Shown: positions 17,059-24,776 of the stretch, one piece after another
How positions within the stretch are numbered: the stretch's first letter is position 1
How the letters are laid out: each line of letters opens with the position of its first letter
From: CAYRMN01 sp964425575
Lineage (GTDB): Bacteria > Patescibacteriota > Patescibacteriia > 2-12-FULL-60-25
Reading direction: 5' to 3'
Assembly (NCBI GenBank): GCA_964425575.1
Contig: CAYRMN010000005.1
Span: 1-45,424 of the forward strand
Length of the DNA stretch: 45,424 nucleotides
The notes under the pieces: generated by a model
Databases searched by the model: none
Seen by the model: only the letters and a program-made list of their open reading frames with translations
What the model was told of the DNA's origin: nothing
Made by a program: the position numbers and the translations under genes

Positions 17059-17613
17059 TTACGGGGCGTTGAAGTTGTAGGTGAGGATTCCGTCCGGGGT
17101 CTCCTCTTCCCGGAGATCGATGGGATCATCCATTTCGTTTACAGAGTGTTTCTTCCCACTCGGTTCATAGACCAGCACGAGTACGCCAGCCCGCACTCCA
17201 GCGGGGATCGGGCTCCCTGGATTTTCTTCAGCGGCATAGAGCTTTGGTGTCACCGTCACCTGCGCACCCGACTGGATCTTCGGAATGACACAGAGGGCGG
17301 TAATCGGTCGTTTTGTACTGAAATGTTTCCCGATAGTGTCGCTTCGAATGCACCCCGGCAACGGATCTTGCCAGGAGCCGGTGCTCCCGTCCGTTTCAGG
17401 AAGCATGCCCGCGATTCCTGGGCGTTTATCTGGCTGGGTGGTGAGGAGCTCCTGGGGAAGCTCGATACAGACTCGATAGAGATCCCCTTTGCCCATTGCG
17501 CCGCAGGGATCGCCAGGATCTATGCCGGTGGTCGATCCCAGTCCACAGCCAGGGAGGACGAGCGTCAGCAGAAACAGCGTGAATTGGGTGGAACGAGCTT
17601 GAAAACACGTCAT
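17059..17613 (-). CDS. Putative lipoprotein, accessory unit
   Basis: The start at 17613 follows a GGAG nine bases upstream and gives 184 residues. The N-terminus (LFLLTLVLPGCGLGS) is a lipoprotein signal with a VLPGC lipobox. The mature part contains several Cys (DPCGAMG, YRVCIEL, LPGCIRS, ALCVIPK) and many Pro and Gly, consistent with a disulfide-bonded beta-rich domain. No family is recognised. It has its own consensus promoter and stands convergent to the alpha-2-macroglobulin gene. The intervening 80 bases hold nested inverted repeats (GAGCATC/GATGCTC and CATCAC/GTGATG) but no clear T-run terminator. Confidence 0.65.
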   Translation of the reverse strand: MTCFQARSTQFTLFLLTLVLPGCGLGSTTGIDPGDPCGAMGKGDLYRVCIELPQELLTTQPDKRPGIAGMLPETDGSTGSWQDPLPGCIRSDTIGKHFSTKRPITALCVIPKIQSGAQVTVTPKLYAAEENPGSPIPAGVRAGVLVLVYEPSGKKHSVNEMDDPIDLREEETPDGILTYNFNAP

Positions 17614-17676
17614 GATTGATTGCTCCAAGGGCTGAGGTCGTATCTGCTATAGGACCGTCTTTGCAGATGTTGAAAG

Positions 17677-17705
17677 AGACTAAGCAAAATAACAGAAATT
17701 GTCAA
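17677..17705 (-). promoter_or_regulatory. Sigma-70 promoter of the lipoprotein gene
   Basis: On the minus strand TTGACA (17705-17700), a 17-base spacer and TAGTCT (17682-17677) lie about 65 bases before the start. The leader contains a short ATCTGC/GCAGAT hairpin. Confidence 0.75.
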
Positions 17706-17743
17706 GGTTAAGCCTCAAAATGAGAATGTCTTCTTACAAAAAA

Positions 17744-18223
17744 TTATGCGGTTCTTCTTGTTTCTAAGAGCAGAGCGACCGCTTGGAGTACCCGATCAAA
17801 TCCAGGAAGTAGCGTGTACGTTTTTGCTTCCTCAACGGTTACCCATTTGCAATCCTGAGCCTCCCAATCCAATTGAATGTTATCTGTATTCACTTCAACT
17901 AAGACCGGATGAACAATCCAGATTTTTTGATAGGCCGGTTCATCTTGTTCAAATAGTCCGACCTGGATGACGGATTGAATAGCTGAGGCTGGCAGTGATA
18001 GTTCTTCGGTCAGTTCCTCGCGAACTTTTTCATTGATGGTGCGTTGATCATCTAAAAAGCCAGAAATGCCATTCCAATAGTTTGGATAAAAATTCAATTC
18101 AGCACTGCGCTGTACAATCAAGATTTTGTCACCATGCTTCACCACACAGTTCACCACCGGCGCATAGCGAGCATGCGTGTAATCCACCTGGCCTGGACGG
18201 GCTTGGAATGGTTGGCGGGGCAT
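17744..18223 (-). CDS. Nudix hydrolase
   Basis: The 159-residue protein has the fold order ARYAPVVNCVVKHGDKILIVQRS, then a Nudix box GFLDDQRTINEKVREELTEELSL near residues 58-80, then CKWVTVEEAKTYTLLPGF. The catalytic Glu pair is present; the Arg of the REUXEEXGU core is displaced by one position and the Gly is replaced by Ser. The substrate is unknown. The gene follows a coiled-coil protein and a CYTH protein on the same strand with short gaps, suggesting a three-gene transcription unit. Confidence 0.8.
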   Translation of the reverse strand: MPRQPFQARPGQVDYTHARYAPVVNCVVKHGDKILIVQRSAELNFYPNYWNGISGFLDDQRTINEKVREELTEELSLPASAIQSVIQVGLFEQDEPAYQKIWIVHPVLVEVNTDNIQLDWEAQDCKWVTVEEAKTYTLLPGFDRVLQAVALLLETRRTA

Positions 18224-18244
18224 GGTTTGATCGTTGCTGAGTGG

Positions 18245-18769
18245 CTAATTCGCCGGTGGGATATTGGCAGCTGGTTGTTCGGATTGCCCGGCGGTTTCTG
18301 TTCTAAGGTCAGGGGTAAGCTCTTTTGAGGTTTCATGCACCGTTTCTTCAGGCCCATGAGGCGCCTCGGCCTCATGTGTTGTGCCAGACATAAGCTCAAC
18401 TTGTACCGCGCTTTCTTCAGCGAGAAGGCCTTGTTCTTCTCGAGTAGCACGAAGTTCTGTGAGATGTAGGAGCTCCGTGCCTTCTCCTGCAACTTTGCGA
18501 GCAACCTCTCTCATATCTTTTTTTAATGCCGCACCCAATCGCTGTACGGCGGTTTGGTCGGCCTCGGCTTCTATTTTCTGTCGTTCCTGATCTCGTGTAC
18601 GTTTTGCTTCAATAGCAGCTAGTTGACGTCGAATACCCTCGCCTCGTTCCAAAAGAGATGCTCGTCGTTCAGGAGTGAGCTGTTTTGCGCCTTGTTCCTC
18701 TCGATCACGTCGGAGTTTCTCCGCTGCATTATCCGTTGATCGAAGATTTTGTTCAGCAGTTTGATCCAT
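18245..18769 (-). CDS. Hypothetical coiled-coil protein
   Basis: This 174-residue soluble protein is very rich in Glu, Arg, Ala and Gln. Residues 10-125 are predicted to form long helices with heptad character (AAEKLRRDREEQ, LLERGEGIRRQLAAIEAKRTRDQERQ). The last 50 residues are Pro/Glu/Thr-rich and probably disordered. There is no signal peptide or known motif. It sits between a CYTH protein and a Nudix hydrolase, with gaps of about 40 and 20 bases, in what looks like one operon. Confidence 0.55.
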   Translation of the reverse strand: MDQTAEQNLRSTDNAAEKLRRDREEQGAKQLTPERRASLLERGEGIRRQLAAIEAKRTRDQERQKIEAEADQTAVQRLGAALKKDMREVARKVAGEGTELLHLTELRATREEQGLLAEESAVQVELMSGTTHEAEAPHGPEETVHETSKELTPDLRTETAGQSEQPAANIPPAN

Positions 18770-18809
18770 GCCAAAAAGATACTGGAAAATGTCTTTCGTG
18801 GCAATGTAA

Positions 18810-19454
18810 CTATTTTGTATCTGATTTTATTAACTGCACTTCCCGTTCAAGCCGCTTCATGTCGCGTGGTGTTCCATGGAACTCCCAGTCATCTTGTTTG
18901 GTGAGACGCGTGCAGAGATCAAGAAATGCTTTTTGCTTCATGATAACGATACCAAGTTCTTTTGCGAGTGTATTCAATTGTTGTAACGCAGCATGTTCGT
19001 GTTTTCGATCAGACAGAATTTCCATTTCCACATAGGTGATTTTACTTGGACTTTGCACGATAGAAACTAGCATCTTTCCTTTTTGATAATTTTCCGTACG
19101 TTTTGATCCAACCTTGGTAAAGAATCCCATCGAGGCAAACATGGCTGCAAACACCGGAAGTTGTTTCAATGGAATAGCTTGTGCGATTTCCAACCGATTT
19201 GAGGCGTGCGTTTGACCAATCTTCGTCACAACCTCAGCCTTCCCATTAGTAACACGACAACGAACATCCACGTCCGTAGGCGCTCCATCTGTTCTCCATG
19301 CTTTGCCTTTTGGTGAGACTTGCCCAAATGACATGACAGATACTCGTTTGGTTGATGATACGCGACGAAAACCAAGCTTTCGCAGCGCTTGCTGTATTTG
19401 TGGTACTTCAAGATGAGATATTTCTCCGCGAATCTCCACTTCAATGGATTTCAT
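18810..19454 (-). CDS. CYTH-domain protein
   Basis: The 214-residue protein opens with IEVEIRGEIS, the ExExK/R-type signature strand of the CYTH superfamily (class IV adenylate cyclases, thiamine triphosphatases, inorganic triphosphatases). Alternating charged strands typical of the triphosphate tunnel follow (DVDVRCRVTNGKAEVVTKIG, TYVEMEILSDR). The C-terminal Lys-rich helix is also usual. It would act on triphosphate-containing substrates with metal ions. The specific substrate cannot be told from sequence. It is the first gene of the CYTH / coiled-coil / Nudix unit. Confidence 0.7.
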   Translation of the reverse strand: MKSIEVEIRGEISHLEVPQIQQALRKLGFRRVSSTKRVSVMSFGQVSPKGKAWRTDGAPTDVDVRCRVTNGKAEVVTKIGQTHASNRLEIAQAIPLKQLPVFAAMFASMGFFTKVGSKRTENYQKGKMLVSIVQSPSKITYVEMEILSDRKHEHAALQQLNTLAKELGIVIMKQKAFLDLCTRLTKQDDWEFHGTPRDMKRLEREVQLIKSDTK

Positions 19455-19489
19455 AGATACAAAACAGTTTGACGCAAACCCCCATATAA

Positions 19490-19510
19490 GAAAAGAAGCC
19501 CGGATGGGCA
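19490..19510 (-). terminator. Intrinsic terminator of the small gene at 19548
   Basis: On the minus strand GCCC-ATCC-GGGC is followed by TTCTTTTC, downstream of the TAG stop of the 65-residue gene. The stem is short but GC-only. Confidence 0.55.
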
Positions 19511-19547
19511 GAGGTGGGAGAGGGGAGAGGGTCGAGTCGATCGGCGG

Positions 19548-19745
19548 CTAGTGCGTGATGGCGATGACGGGGAACTCGCAGCCAGGTGTCGGGCCCTCGA
19601 TGCCCACACATGCCAGACCATCTTTCTCGAAGGTGCCCCTGCGTTGTTCTCCGTCCGGAGCCCGCACAGGGTCGAGCTGCAGGGCTTGGTAGGTCTGATG
19701 GGTCGTGGATTTATCGCTTTTGTTTTTGACTTTTTGAGTCGGCAC
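19548..19745 (-). CDS. Small hypothetical protein, accessory unit (GTG start)
   Basis: A perfect GGAGG five bases upstream selects the GTG at 19745 and gives a 65-residue protein beginning MPTQKVKNKSDKS. The first 20 residues are very basic and polar. The remainder contains two Cys (LACVGIE, GCEFPVIAITH) and no recognised motif. It has its own promoter and terminator and lies between housekeeping genes, like the other accessory units here. The function is unknown. Confidence 0.6.
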   Translation of the reverse strand: MPTQKVKNKSDKSTTHQTYQALQLDPVRAPDGEQRRGTFEKDGLACVGIEGPTPGCEFPVIAITH

Positions 19746-19810
19746 TGTGACCTCCGGTCGTCAGTCATTCGTTGCTTTAACCAGTCCACCCCCTTGGGTT
19801 GACGCCAGGA

Positions 19811-19838
19811 GTATTACATAAACCCCTTATTTATTCAA
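19811..19838 (-). promoter_or_regulatory. Sigma-70 promoter of the 65-residue gene
   Basis: On the minus strand TTGAAT (19838-19833), a 16-base spacer and TAATAC (19816-19811). The promoter overlaps the stop codon of the upstream gene, so the small gene is independently transcribed. Confidence 0.6.
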
Positions 19839-20238
19839 ATAATCGGGCCACAACCTTTAAAATATCTTCTTTCATCAAATCGTGATTGATGGTTCGTTTG
19901 ATCTTATTTTTGATATCTTGATCGCAGTGTGAGCGGAAAAGATGTTCGATTTCTGATGGCATGACTAAGTCAACCACCTCGATGGAATGAGGACCCATCA
20001 ACGCCGTTGCTTGTTCACAGAGGAGTTGTACGAAGTGCTTGAGACGGGATTCATCGTTGTATTCAGGAGGGGCGAGAGGCGTGCCTTCGCGTGTCTCAGT
20101 GTTCTCATGGGGAAGCGAGACATGACCTTGTTCTTCCAGTATGTTTTGGTTTGCGACAAATAAACGAGCCTGGACGTGATCGCTTGTAATCAGAAGGGTT
20201 GGGTGTTGAAAGACGTGGAGTTCATTCGAGATAATCAT
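19831..20238 (-). CDS. Host-attachment / baeRF-like protein
   Basis: The 135-residue protein resembles the 'protein required for attachment to host cells' family, which shares the bacterial archaeo-eukaryotic release-factor-like fold. An N-terminal strand LLITSDHVQARLFVANQ is followed by an acidic loop, a helix (SRLKHFVQLLCEQATALM), the strand IEVVDLVMPSEIEHLF and a C-terminal IKRTINHDLMKEDILKVV helix. Its start codon overlaps the gpsA stop, so translation is probably coupled. The cellular role is not established; similar proteins are suspected of acting on ribosomes. Confidence 0.5.
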   Translation of the reverse strand: MIISNELHVFQHPTLLITSDHVQARLFVANQNILEEQGHVSLPHENTETREGTPLAPPEYNDESRLKHFVQLLCEQATALMGPHSIEVVDLVMPSEIEHLFRSHCDQDIKNKIKRTINHDLMKEDILKVVARLFE

Positions 20239-21236
20239 AGGGTTGGAAAACGGACACGTTTTAGATAGGTGATAAACGGCTCTTCAAAATCATGCGCCTT
20301 GGACAGACATTTGGCAATCGCGTCCAGCAGCGGGGTAGCGCAGTGTAAGGAACGAGCTAGTTTTTGAGCAGGTTTGATGGTGGCGAGGCCTTCAACGGTG
20401 GTTAATTGCAAGGCCTTGGGGTCACGCGTGCGTGCGCCGATGAGGCGTTCACCGTAGGTACGGTTGCGGCCATGGGGTGAGAAACCGGTTACAAGCAGAT
20501 CGCCGAGTCCGGCTAAGGAAATAACAGTTTCTGGTCTGGCGTTGGCGGCGTCGAGGATCACTCGCATTTCGTGTACGGCTAGAGTATAGACCAATGCTTT
20601 TGAATTCATGGGGTACTGAAGTCCATCGCACATGCCAAGCGCGATCGCGTATACGTTCTTGAGGGCCATGGCATATCCTACGCCACGCAGATCATGAGAT
20701 AGAGGGACCTTGATGGTTTCAGATGCAAACAACTGTTGCATCGTATTTAGAGCAGCCTTGTTTTTTCCCGCGAAGAGTAGACCAGTTGGCGTCTGTTGGA
20801 TCAATTCATTTGCAACAGCTGGTCCAGCCATAATACAGATGCGTGATCGGATGTGAGCTGGAAGGAGATGTGCGGCAGCGATTCCCATTGGTTGACCACT
20901 GGATTCATCAATGCCTTTGGTGATGATGGCGACGATAGTTTCTTTGGACAGAAGTGGTGCGAGCTGTCTGCACATATCAGACAGGGCAAAACTTGGAACG
21001 GCTAATATGATCAACTTCGCGCCATGTACGCATTCTTCGAGAGAATGGCTGGCTTGAATATGTTTTGGGAGAGAAACGCCAGCAAGATATTTGGAATTAA
21101 CGTGACGAGTACTAATATCTTCTTCAACATCCGGTTCGATGCAGTACATGCGTATAGCATGGCCACGCCGAGCGAGAAGCAGTGCTAACGCCGTGCCGAT
21201 GTTTCCAGCCCCAATGATTCCGTAAAAGGGTTTCAT
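20235..21236 (-). CDS. gpsA: Glycerol-3-phosphate dehydrogenase [NAD(P)+]
   Basis: The 333-residue protein starts MKPFYGIIGAGNIGTALALLLARRG, a GxGxxG dinucleotide-binding fold. Family hallmarks follow: LAVPSFAL, IVAIITKGID, the catalytic-Lys region GVGYAMALKNVYAIALG and GLGDLLVTGFSPHGRN. It reduces dihydroxyacetone phosphate to sn-glycerol 3-phosphate, the backbone for phospholipids. I use the ATG at 21236 rather than a TTG three codons upstream. It overlaps the next gene by four bases. Confidence 0.92.
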   Translation of the reverse strand: MKPFYGIIGAGNIGTALALLLARRGHAIRMYCIEPDVEEDISTRHVNSKYLAGVSLPKHIQASHSLEECVHGAKLIILAVPSFALSDMCRQLAPLLSKETIVAIITKGIDESSGQPMGIAAAHLLPAHIRSRICIMAGPAVANELIQQTPTGLLFAGKNKAALNTMQQLFASETIKVPLSHDLRGVGYAMALKNVYAIALGMCDGLQYPMNSKALVYTLAVHEMRVILDAANARPETVISLAGLGDLLVTGFSPHGRNRTYGERLIGARTRDPKALQLTTVEGLATIKPAQKLARSLHCATPLLDAIAKCLSKAHDFEEPFITYLKRVRFPTL

Positions 21237-21254
21237 AGATAGCAATCATAGCAT

Positions 21255-21327
21255 GTAGGGGCGCATGCCATGCGCCCTCCGATCGATCAGCCGACATGCC
21301 GGAGGGCATGATGAATCACGCCCCTAC
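21255..21327. repeat. Composite GTAGGGGC-family palindromic repeat
   Basis: It begins GTAGGGGCGCATGCCATGCG and ends ATCACGCCCCTAC, so the outer ends are complementary, with an internal GGCATGCGC-type hairpin. It lies between gpsA and the multi-TM protein on the minus strand. Confidence 0.7.
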
Positions 21328-21330
21328 GTA

Positions 21331-23033
21331 TCAACGACGACCCCACACGGTCATGAGTCGATTGTGATACATGTCCTTCCATGCCGGTTGGAGAAGAACT
21401 GCCATGTTTTCTGTGCTAGAGGGGGAGGTAGTCAGGAGAATATCAATGCCCATATCATTCAACACGGTTTGTGCTGTCTTCGGATCTCGTGACGAAAAAA
21501 GGCTATCATATTGCTGTAACTTGGCGGCATACCGTGGGGTTTCGTGATTGTGTCCAAGCCAGACTCGTCGTCCGGTCAGAGCGGGTAGCCAGATATTGAT
21601 CCAGCGATCATCGGAGAGTAGAACGGTTGATGTTGGAAGATACGTCGAAATCCAATCCGTGGCTTGAAACAGTTCTATGGGACGATAAAAATATTGTTGA
21701 AAGTCTGGACGTTGAATAAGCGTGAGTTGTGAAAGATAGACTTGGATTGGTCCAAACCAAGCCGCGAATAACAGGAGACTTCCAATGATGAAACGAATGA
21801 ATTGAGGCTGGATGCGGCGGACCCAGGCGGCGATGGTAAGCCAGGCGGGCAGCGTAAGTAGGACGAGCGGAACAAGCAGTCCTTCGAGGAGTTTTCGTTT
21901 CCAAGGAACAGGAAGAGTGGCGGTAAGGACTACAGCGCTGATGAGCCATAAGCTCGTCCACTCAATTTTTTGAGGAAGTTGTTTCTTTTTCCACATCCAC
22001 AGAGTGGCAAGAAAAAAGGGGAAAAGTGTTACGAGCCAAATAGGCAGTTGTTGAATTGGGAGGATGTTATCGGCTAAATGATGACGCCCAAAAATAGGAT
22101 CCATAACGAGCCAGACATAATAAAAACACGGAATACTCATGAGGATTCCGGCTCCACCTATCGTTATGAGGTTGGTGCGAAAGGCGATACGAACAGAGGG
22201 CCAATGAAGAAGGAGAGCGAAAAAACAAAATAGAATCACCACCGGAACGGAATATGGATGAAACGAAAAGAGCGCTGCTGCTTCGAGTCCGCCAAGCAGG
22301 AGTTGGGCACGATCCATTTTTTGAAGTCCATGCCAAAGGGTGTGCAGGCACAAAATCAATAGACTCACGGCAAATATTCCATGCGCTCCTCCGAAAAGTG
22401 TTGGCCCGAGTGCAAATTCCGTAACAAGATCCGGAGCAGCGTAGGTCCCTGGCGTCCAGGCGTGATGGAGTTCCAGCCACACCGTATAGATCCAACCAGT
22501 TCCAATTCCGCCCAGACATAAGAATGTTGCGAGCGCCGTATCCCTCTTTTCTGTCATTTCGACTGAGGAGTCAGACGACGAGTGGAGAAATCCCTTCGAA
22601 TTCTGTCTTGATTGAACGAAGTGATTCCTCGGTTCCGTCAGACTCCACTCGGAATGACAAAGGGCGTGTAGAGAGCGCGTATCTTTTTTTGTAACGTGCC
22701 ACAAGACGAAAACAAGAACGACAATACCACATGCACGCGCTGCTTCATGAAGAACGATCGGTGAAACGTTGATCCGTGCNNNNNNNNNNTAACCATACCT
22801 ACAATTACAGACCAAAATGCATCAAAACGATGCACATGAGGCTCCATCGCGTAGAGATTGCGTAGAAGTACATGCCCCTCACGTCCTTGCTGAAGATAGG
22901 AAAAATAGACAGCGATGTCACTTGAATTTTGAATTCCATCTCCAAGCCACCGCATTCCAGTTGGTGCATTTTGCCAGGTGATGAACGCCAACACTGCAAA
23001 AGCGGCGATGAGGATGAGTACGATTTTTTTCAT
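21331..23033 (-). CDS. Multi-pass membrane protein, interrupted by an assembly gap
   Basis: One gene appears to span 23033 to 21331. Its N-terminus MKKIVLILIAAFAVLAFITW and the following GDGIQNSSDIAVYFSYLQQG, MEPHVHRFDAFW segments lie upstream of ten N (22780-22789). The rest resumes ARINVSPIVLHEAARACGIVVLVF and contains about ten membrane helices and a soluble C-terminal domain (STVLLSDDRW, MGIDILLTTSPSS). The two parts are out of frame across the N-run, so the true gap is not ten bases. The layout resembles CPR glycosyltransferase-39-like or mannosyltransferase-like membrane proteins, but no catalytic motif is certain. A 108-base repeat is embedded in frame at 22552-22659. Confidence 0.6.
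22552..22659. repeat. TGTCATT-family inverted-repeat element inside a coding sequence
   Basis: The left end TGTCATTTCGACTGAGGAGT and the inverted right end TGTCATTCCGAGTGGAGTCT form imperfect terminal repeats of about 26 bases. The element is exactly 108 bases, so the host frame stays open and 36 codons are contributed (around HSEWSLTEPRNHF to SDSSVEMTE). It is related to the copies at 25980 and 36805. Confidence 0.75.
22780..22789. other. Assembly gap (ten N)
   Basis: Ten unspecified bases interrupt the membrane-protein gene. Reading frames on the two sides are not in phase across ten bases, so the real missing length is different, probably a short stretch of coding sequence. Confidence 0.95.
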
Positions 23034-23043
23034 GCTTCATTTT

Positions 23044-23119
23044 AGTGACCTCCCCTTCCCCCTCCCGTAAAGTCCCGTGGGGCCACGCCCCTTTACGGGG
23101 GAGTTAGAGGGGGGTTACT
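23044..23119. repeat. AACCCCCTCTAACTCCCCC-type inverted-repeat element
   Basis: The left end AGTGACCTCCCCTTCCCCCT and the inverted right end AGTAACCCCCCTCTAACTCC are imperfect terminal repeats flanking CCCGTAAAG/CTTTACGGG arms. The right end supplies the stop codon of the gene at 23115. The element resembles the copy at 29134-29213. Confidence 0.65.
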
Positions 23120-24226
23120 GATTTTTTACCAGTGGAACGACAATTCGATACGGCGAGCTCGTTCCATCTTTATATTGAATCGTTCCATGACCGATAAAGG
23201 CTGGATAGAGATAGGTGGTAGTCGGGCGACGTTGATCTTGGATTTGATACCATTCAAAGCTGATAGAAGTGATAGTGATATCGCCGTGAGGCGTGCCTCC
23301 TAAGCCACCACTCGCCAAATGCATTTGTGCATCTTCCGGACTCAGACTCGGATAGTCTGAGCGATCAGGATCTTCCGGCACCGTCATCCAGCCTCGTACC
23401 ACGCGACCTGAAGCGATGTCGACGAGCAAAGACGCGGCAAATACGGGGGAGCCATCATCCAAAAAAATAGCCTGGCCGTCTTGGGTCGCACTAAAATGGA
23501 CGATGAGTTGAGCCGGAAATTCCGGCGTCACACATGCCGCATGTGCCGCATCAGGTAGGAGGGGAAACGTCGGAGATGAGAGATCAGCCGCAGGAGTCAG
23601 CGTCCGGATAACTTCCAGTGTTTGGGCCGTCATGCAATGTTTTTGTTCGCGCTCCGCGTTCCACCAGGCCTGCCAGTCTGGCTCAACGAATCCAAGACCG
23701 TACCAGCGTGTATTGATGCCGTGATCGTGTAAAAAACTCAGTGCATTGTTGATCAGGGGTTGTGTTTTTGGCCAGGCGGATAGGGTTAGGGTCGTTTTGG
23801 GGATGGATTCATCTTGGAATTCAACGCGATGCTCATTCGCATACGCTGTCCAGTGAATACCAGCATCATCTTTCCATTCCATGGCTAGCTCATATCCAGT
23901 TGGTGACGGACCGATGAGTCCAACTGGAAGATTGATACTTTTTGAACGGAATCTGGGCGGCCGCTTTTCACGCGTAGTACGGTTATGGCAGGAGGAAAAC
24001 TGGGCAGAGGAGCTCGTATCTGCACGCTGCCCTGCGTCCCTGGTTTGAGTTGCGGGGAAGGAACGCTCGGAATTTCACCAAAGCCTTTGAACTGTGAAAT
24101 GGGATGAGATTCAAAATTTTGACCTAATGGCTCAGCAATCTGCGGCGAAATGATCGGTTGTGTCCAAGCGCAACCAGCGCCGAAGAGCAGTACGCCGCTA
24201 ACGAACAACACAAAAACAGATCGCAT
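23115..24226 (-). pseudogene. Lipoprotein gene with a probable single-base frameshift
   Basis: Two frames meet at 23882-23885. The upstream part begins at ATG 24226 with a lipoprotein signal (FVLFVSGVLLFGAGCAW, lipobox FGAGC). The downstream frame, read back across its nominal ATG at 23882, continues as INLPVGLIGPSPTGYELAMEWKDD. Adding one base to the five-A run (T-run 23939-23943 on the plus strand) joins KSGRPDSVQK to SINLPVGLIG and gives a single lipoprotein of about 370 residues. No known domain is recognised. The extracellular part is rich in Pro, Asp and aromatic residues. The shift may be a sequencing error or a real lesion. Confidence 0.55.
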
Positions 24227-24321
24227 AGTGACATGAGTATAGCGTGGATGGAGAAGGGATAGAAACTTATCGGTTGGCATGCATTATCTCAACCCATGTT
24301 TCCGTGCTACACAGAATGTGT

Positions 24322-24648
24322 ATGTCTCGAATGATACGATATAAAATTATCATCAATAACTCTGATTCAGGCAGTGAAAAACTGATCGCCAATGTTCTGC
24401 ATGATGTGGCTGGAGTAGAGAGGACGGATGTTTCGCTCGACCAACAGAGAGCTGTGATTCAATTGAGGGATGATGCGAAAGAGCCGGATGTTATTCTTTT
24501 GAATAAGCAACTAGAAGGATACGGCTATCAATTACAGCCGCAATCTCAAGTACTGGAAACACATGGAATTGAGTCTGAACCAAACAGAGCCTCGCAGGCG
24601 ACTATTTGGATGCATATCAAGAAACTACTGCGGAAGTTGTGGAGTTAA
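24322..24648 (+). CDS. HMA-like small protein without the metal-binding cysteines
   Basis: The product of about 108 residues (starts MSRMIRYKIII; ATG 24331 is also possible) begins with a beta-alpha-beta pattern like heavy-metal-associated domains: IRYKIIINNSDSGSEKLIANVLHDVAGVERTDVSLDQQRAVIQL, with the 'GV..V.V....A.V' core. The CxxC that normally binds metal is replaced by NSDSGS, so copper or zinc transfer is unlikely. The C-terminal 30 residues are basic and helical. The gene lies upstream of the Fe-S operon on the same strand but is separated from it by a hairpin and a strong promoter. Confidence 0.4.
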   Translation: MSRMIRYKIIINNSDSGSEKLIANVLHDVAGVERTDVSLDQQRAVIQLRDDAKEPDVILLNKQLEGYGYQLQPQSQVLETHGIESEPNRASQATIWMHIKKLLRKLWS

Positions 24649-24690
24649 GAATGTGAAAGGATAATTTGTTCGATCAACGGTGAGGCTAAG

Positions 24691-24710
24691 ATTCCCGTTT
24701 TCACGGGAAT
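24691..24710. repeat. ATTCCCG hairpin, partial repeat copy
   Basis: ATTCCCG-TTTTCA-CGGGAAT is followed by GACAG. This is the arm sequence common in TGTCATTCCCG-type elements. It could act as a weak terminator upstream of the iscS promoter. Confidence 0.5.
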
Positions 24711-24721
24711 GACAGAAGCGA

Positions 24722-24767
24722 TTGACACTTCGAGCCACTCTCTCTATATTCCTAGTAGTTTACTAGG
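24722..24767 (+). promoter_or_regulatory. Consensus promoter with adjacent palindromic operator, Fe-S operon
   Basis: TTGACA (24722-24727), a 17-base spacer and TATATT (24745-24750) are followed at once by the perfect palindrome CCTAGTA-GTT-TACTAGG (24751-24767), ten bases before the iscS start. A protein bound there would block transcription initiation. The half-site and 17-base length resemble Rrf2/IscR-type operators, but no such regulator is encoded in the window, so the assignment is inference. Confidence 0.7.
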
Positions 24768-24776
24768 GATATATCC

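Noticed and set aside
24322..24648. Copper chaperone
   Set aside because: The HMA-like fold lacks the CxxC metal site.
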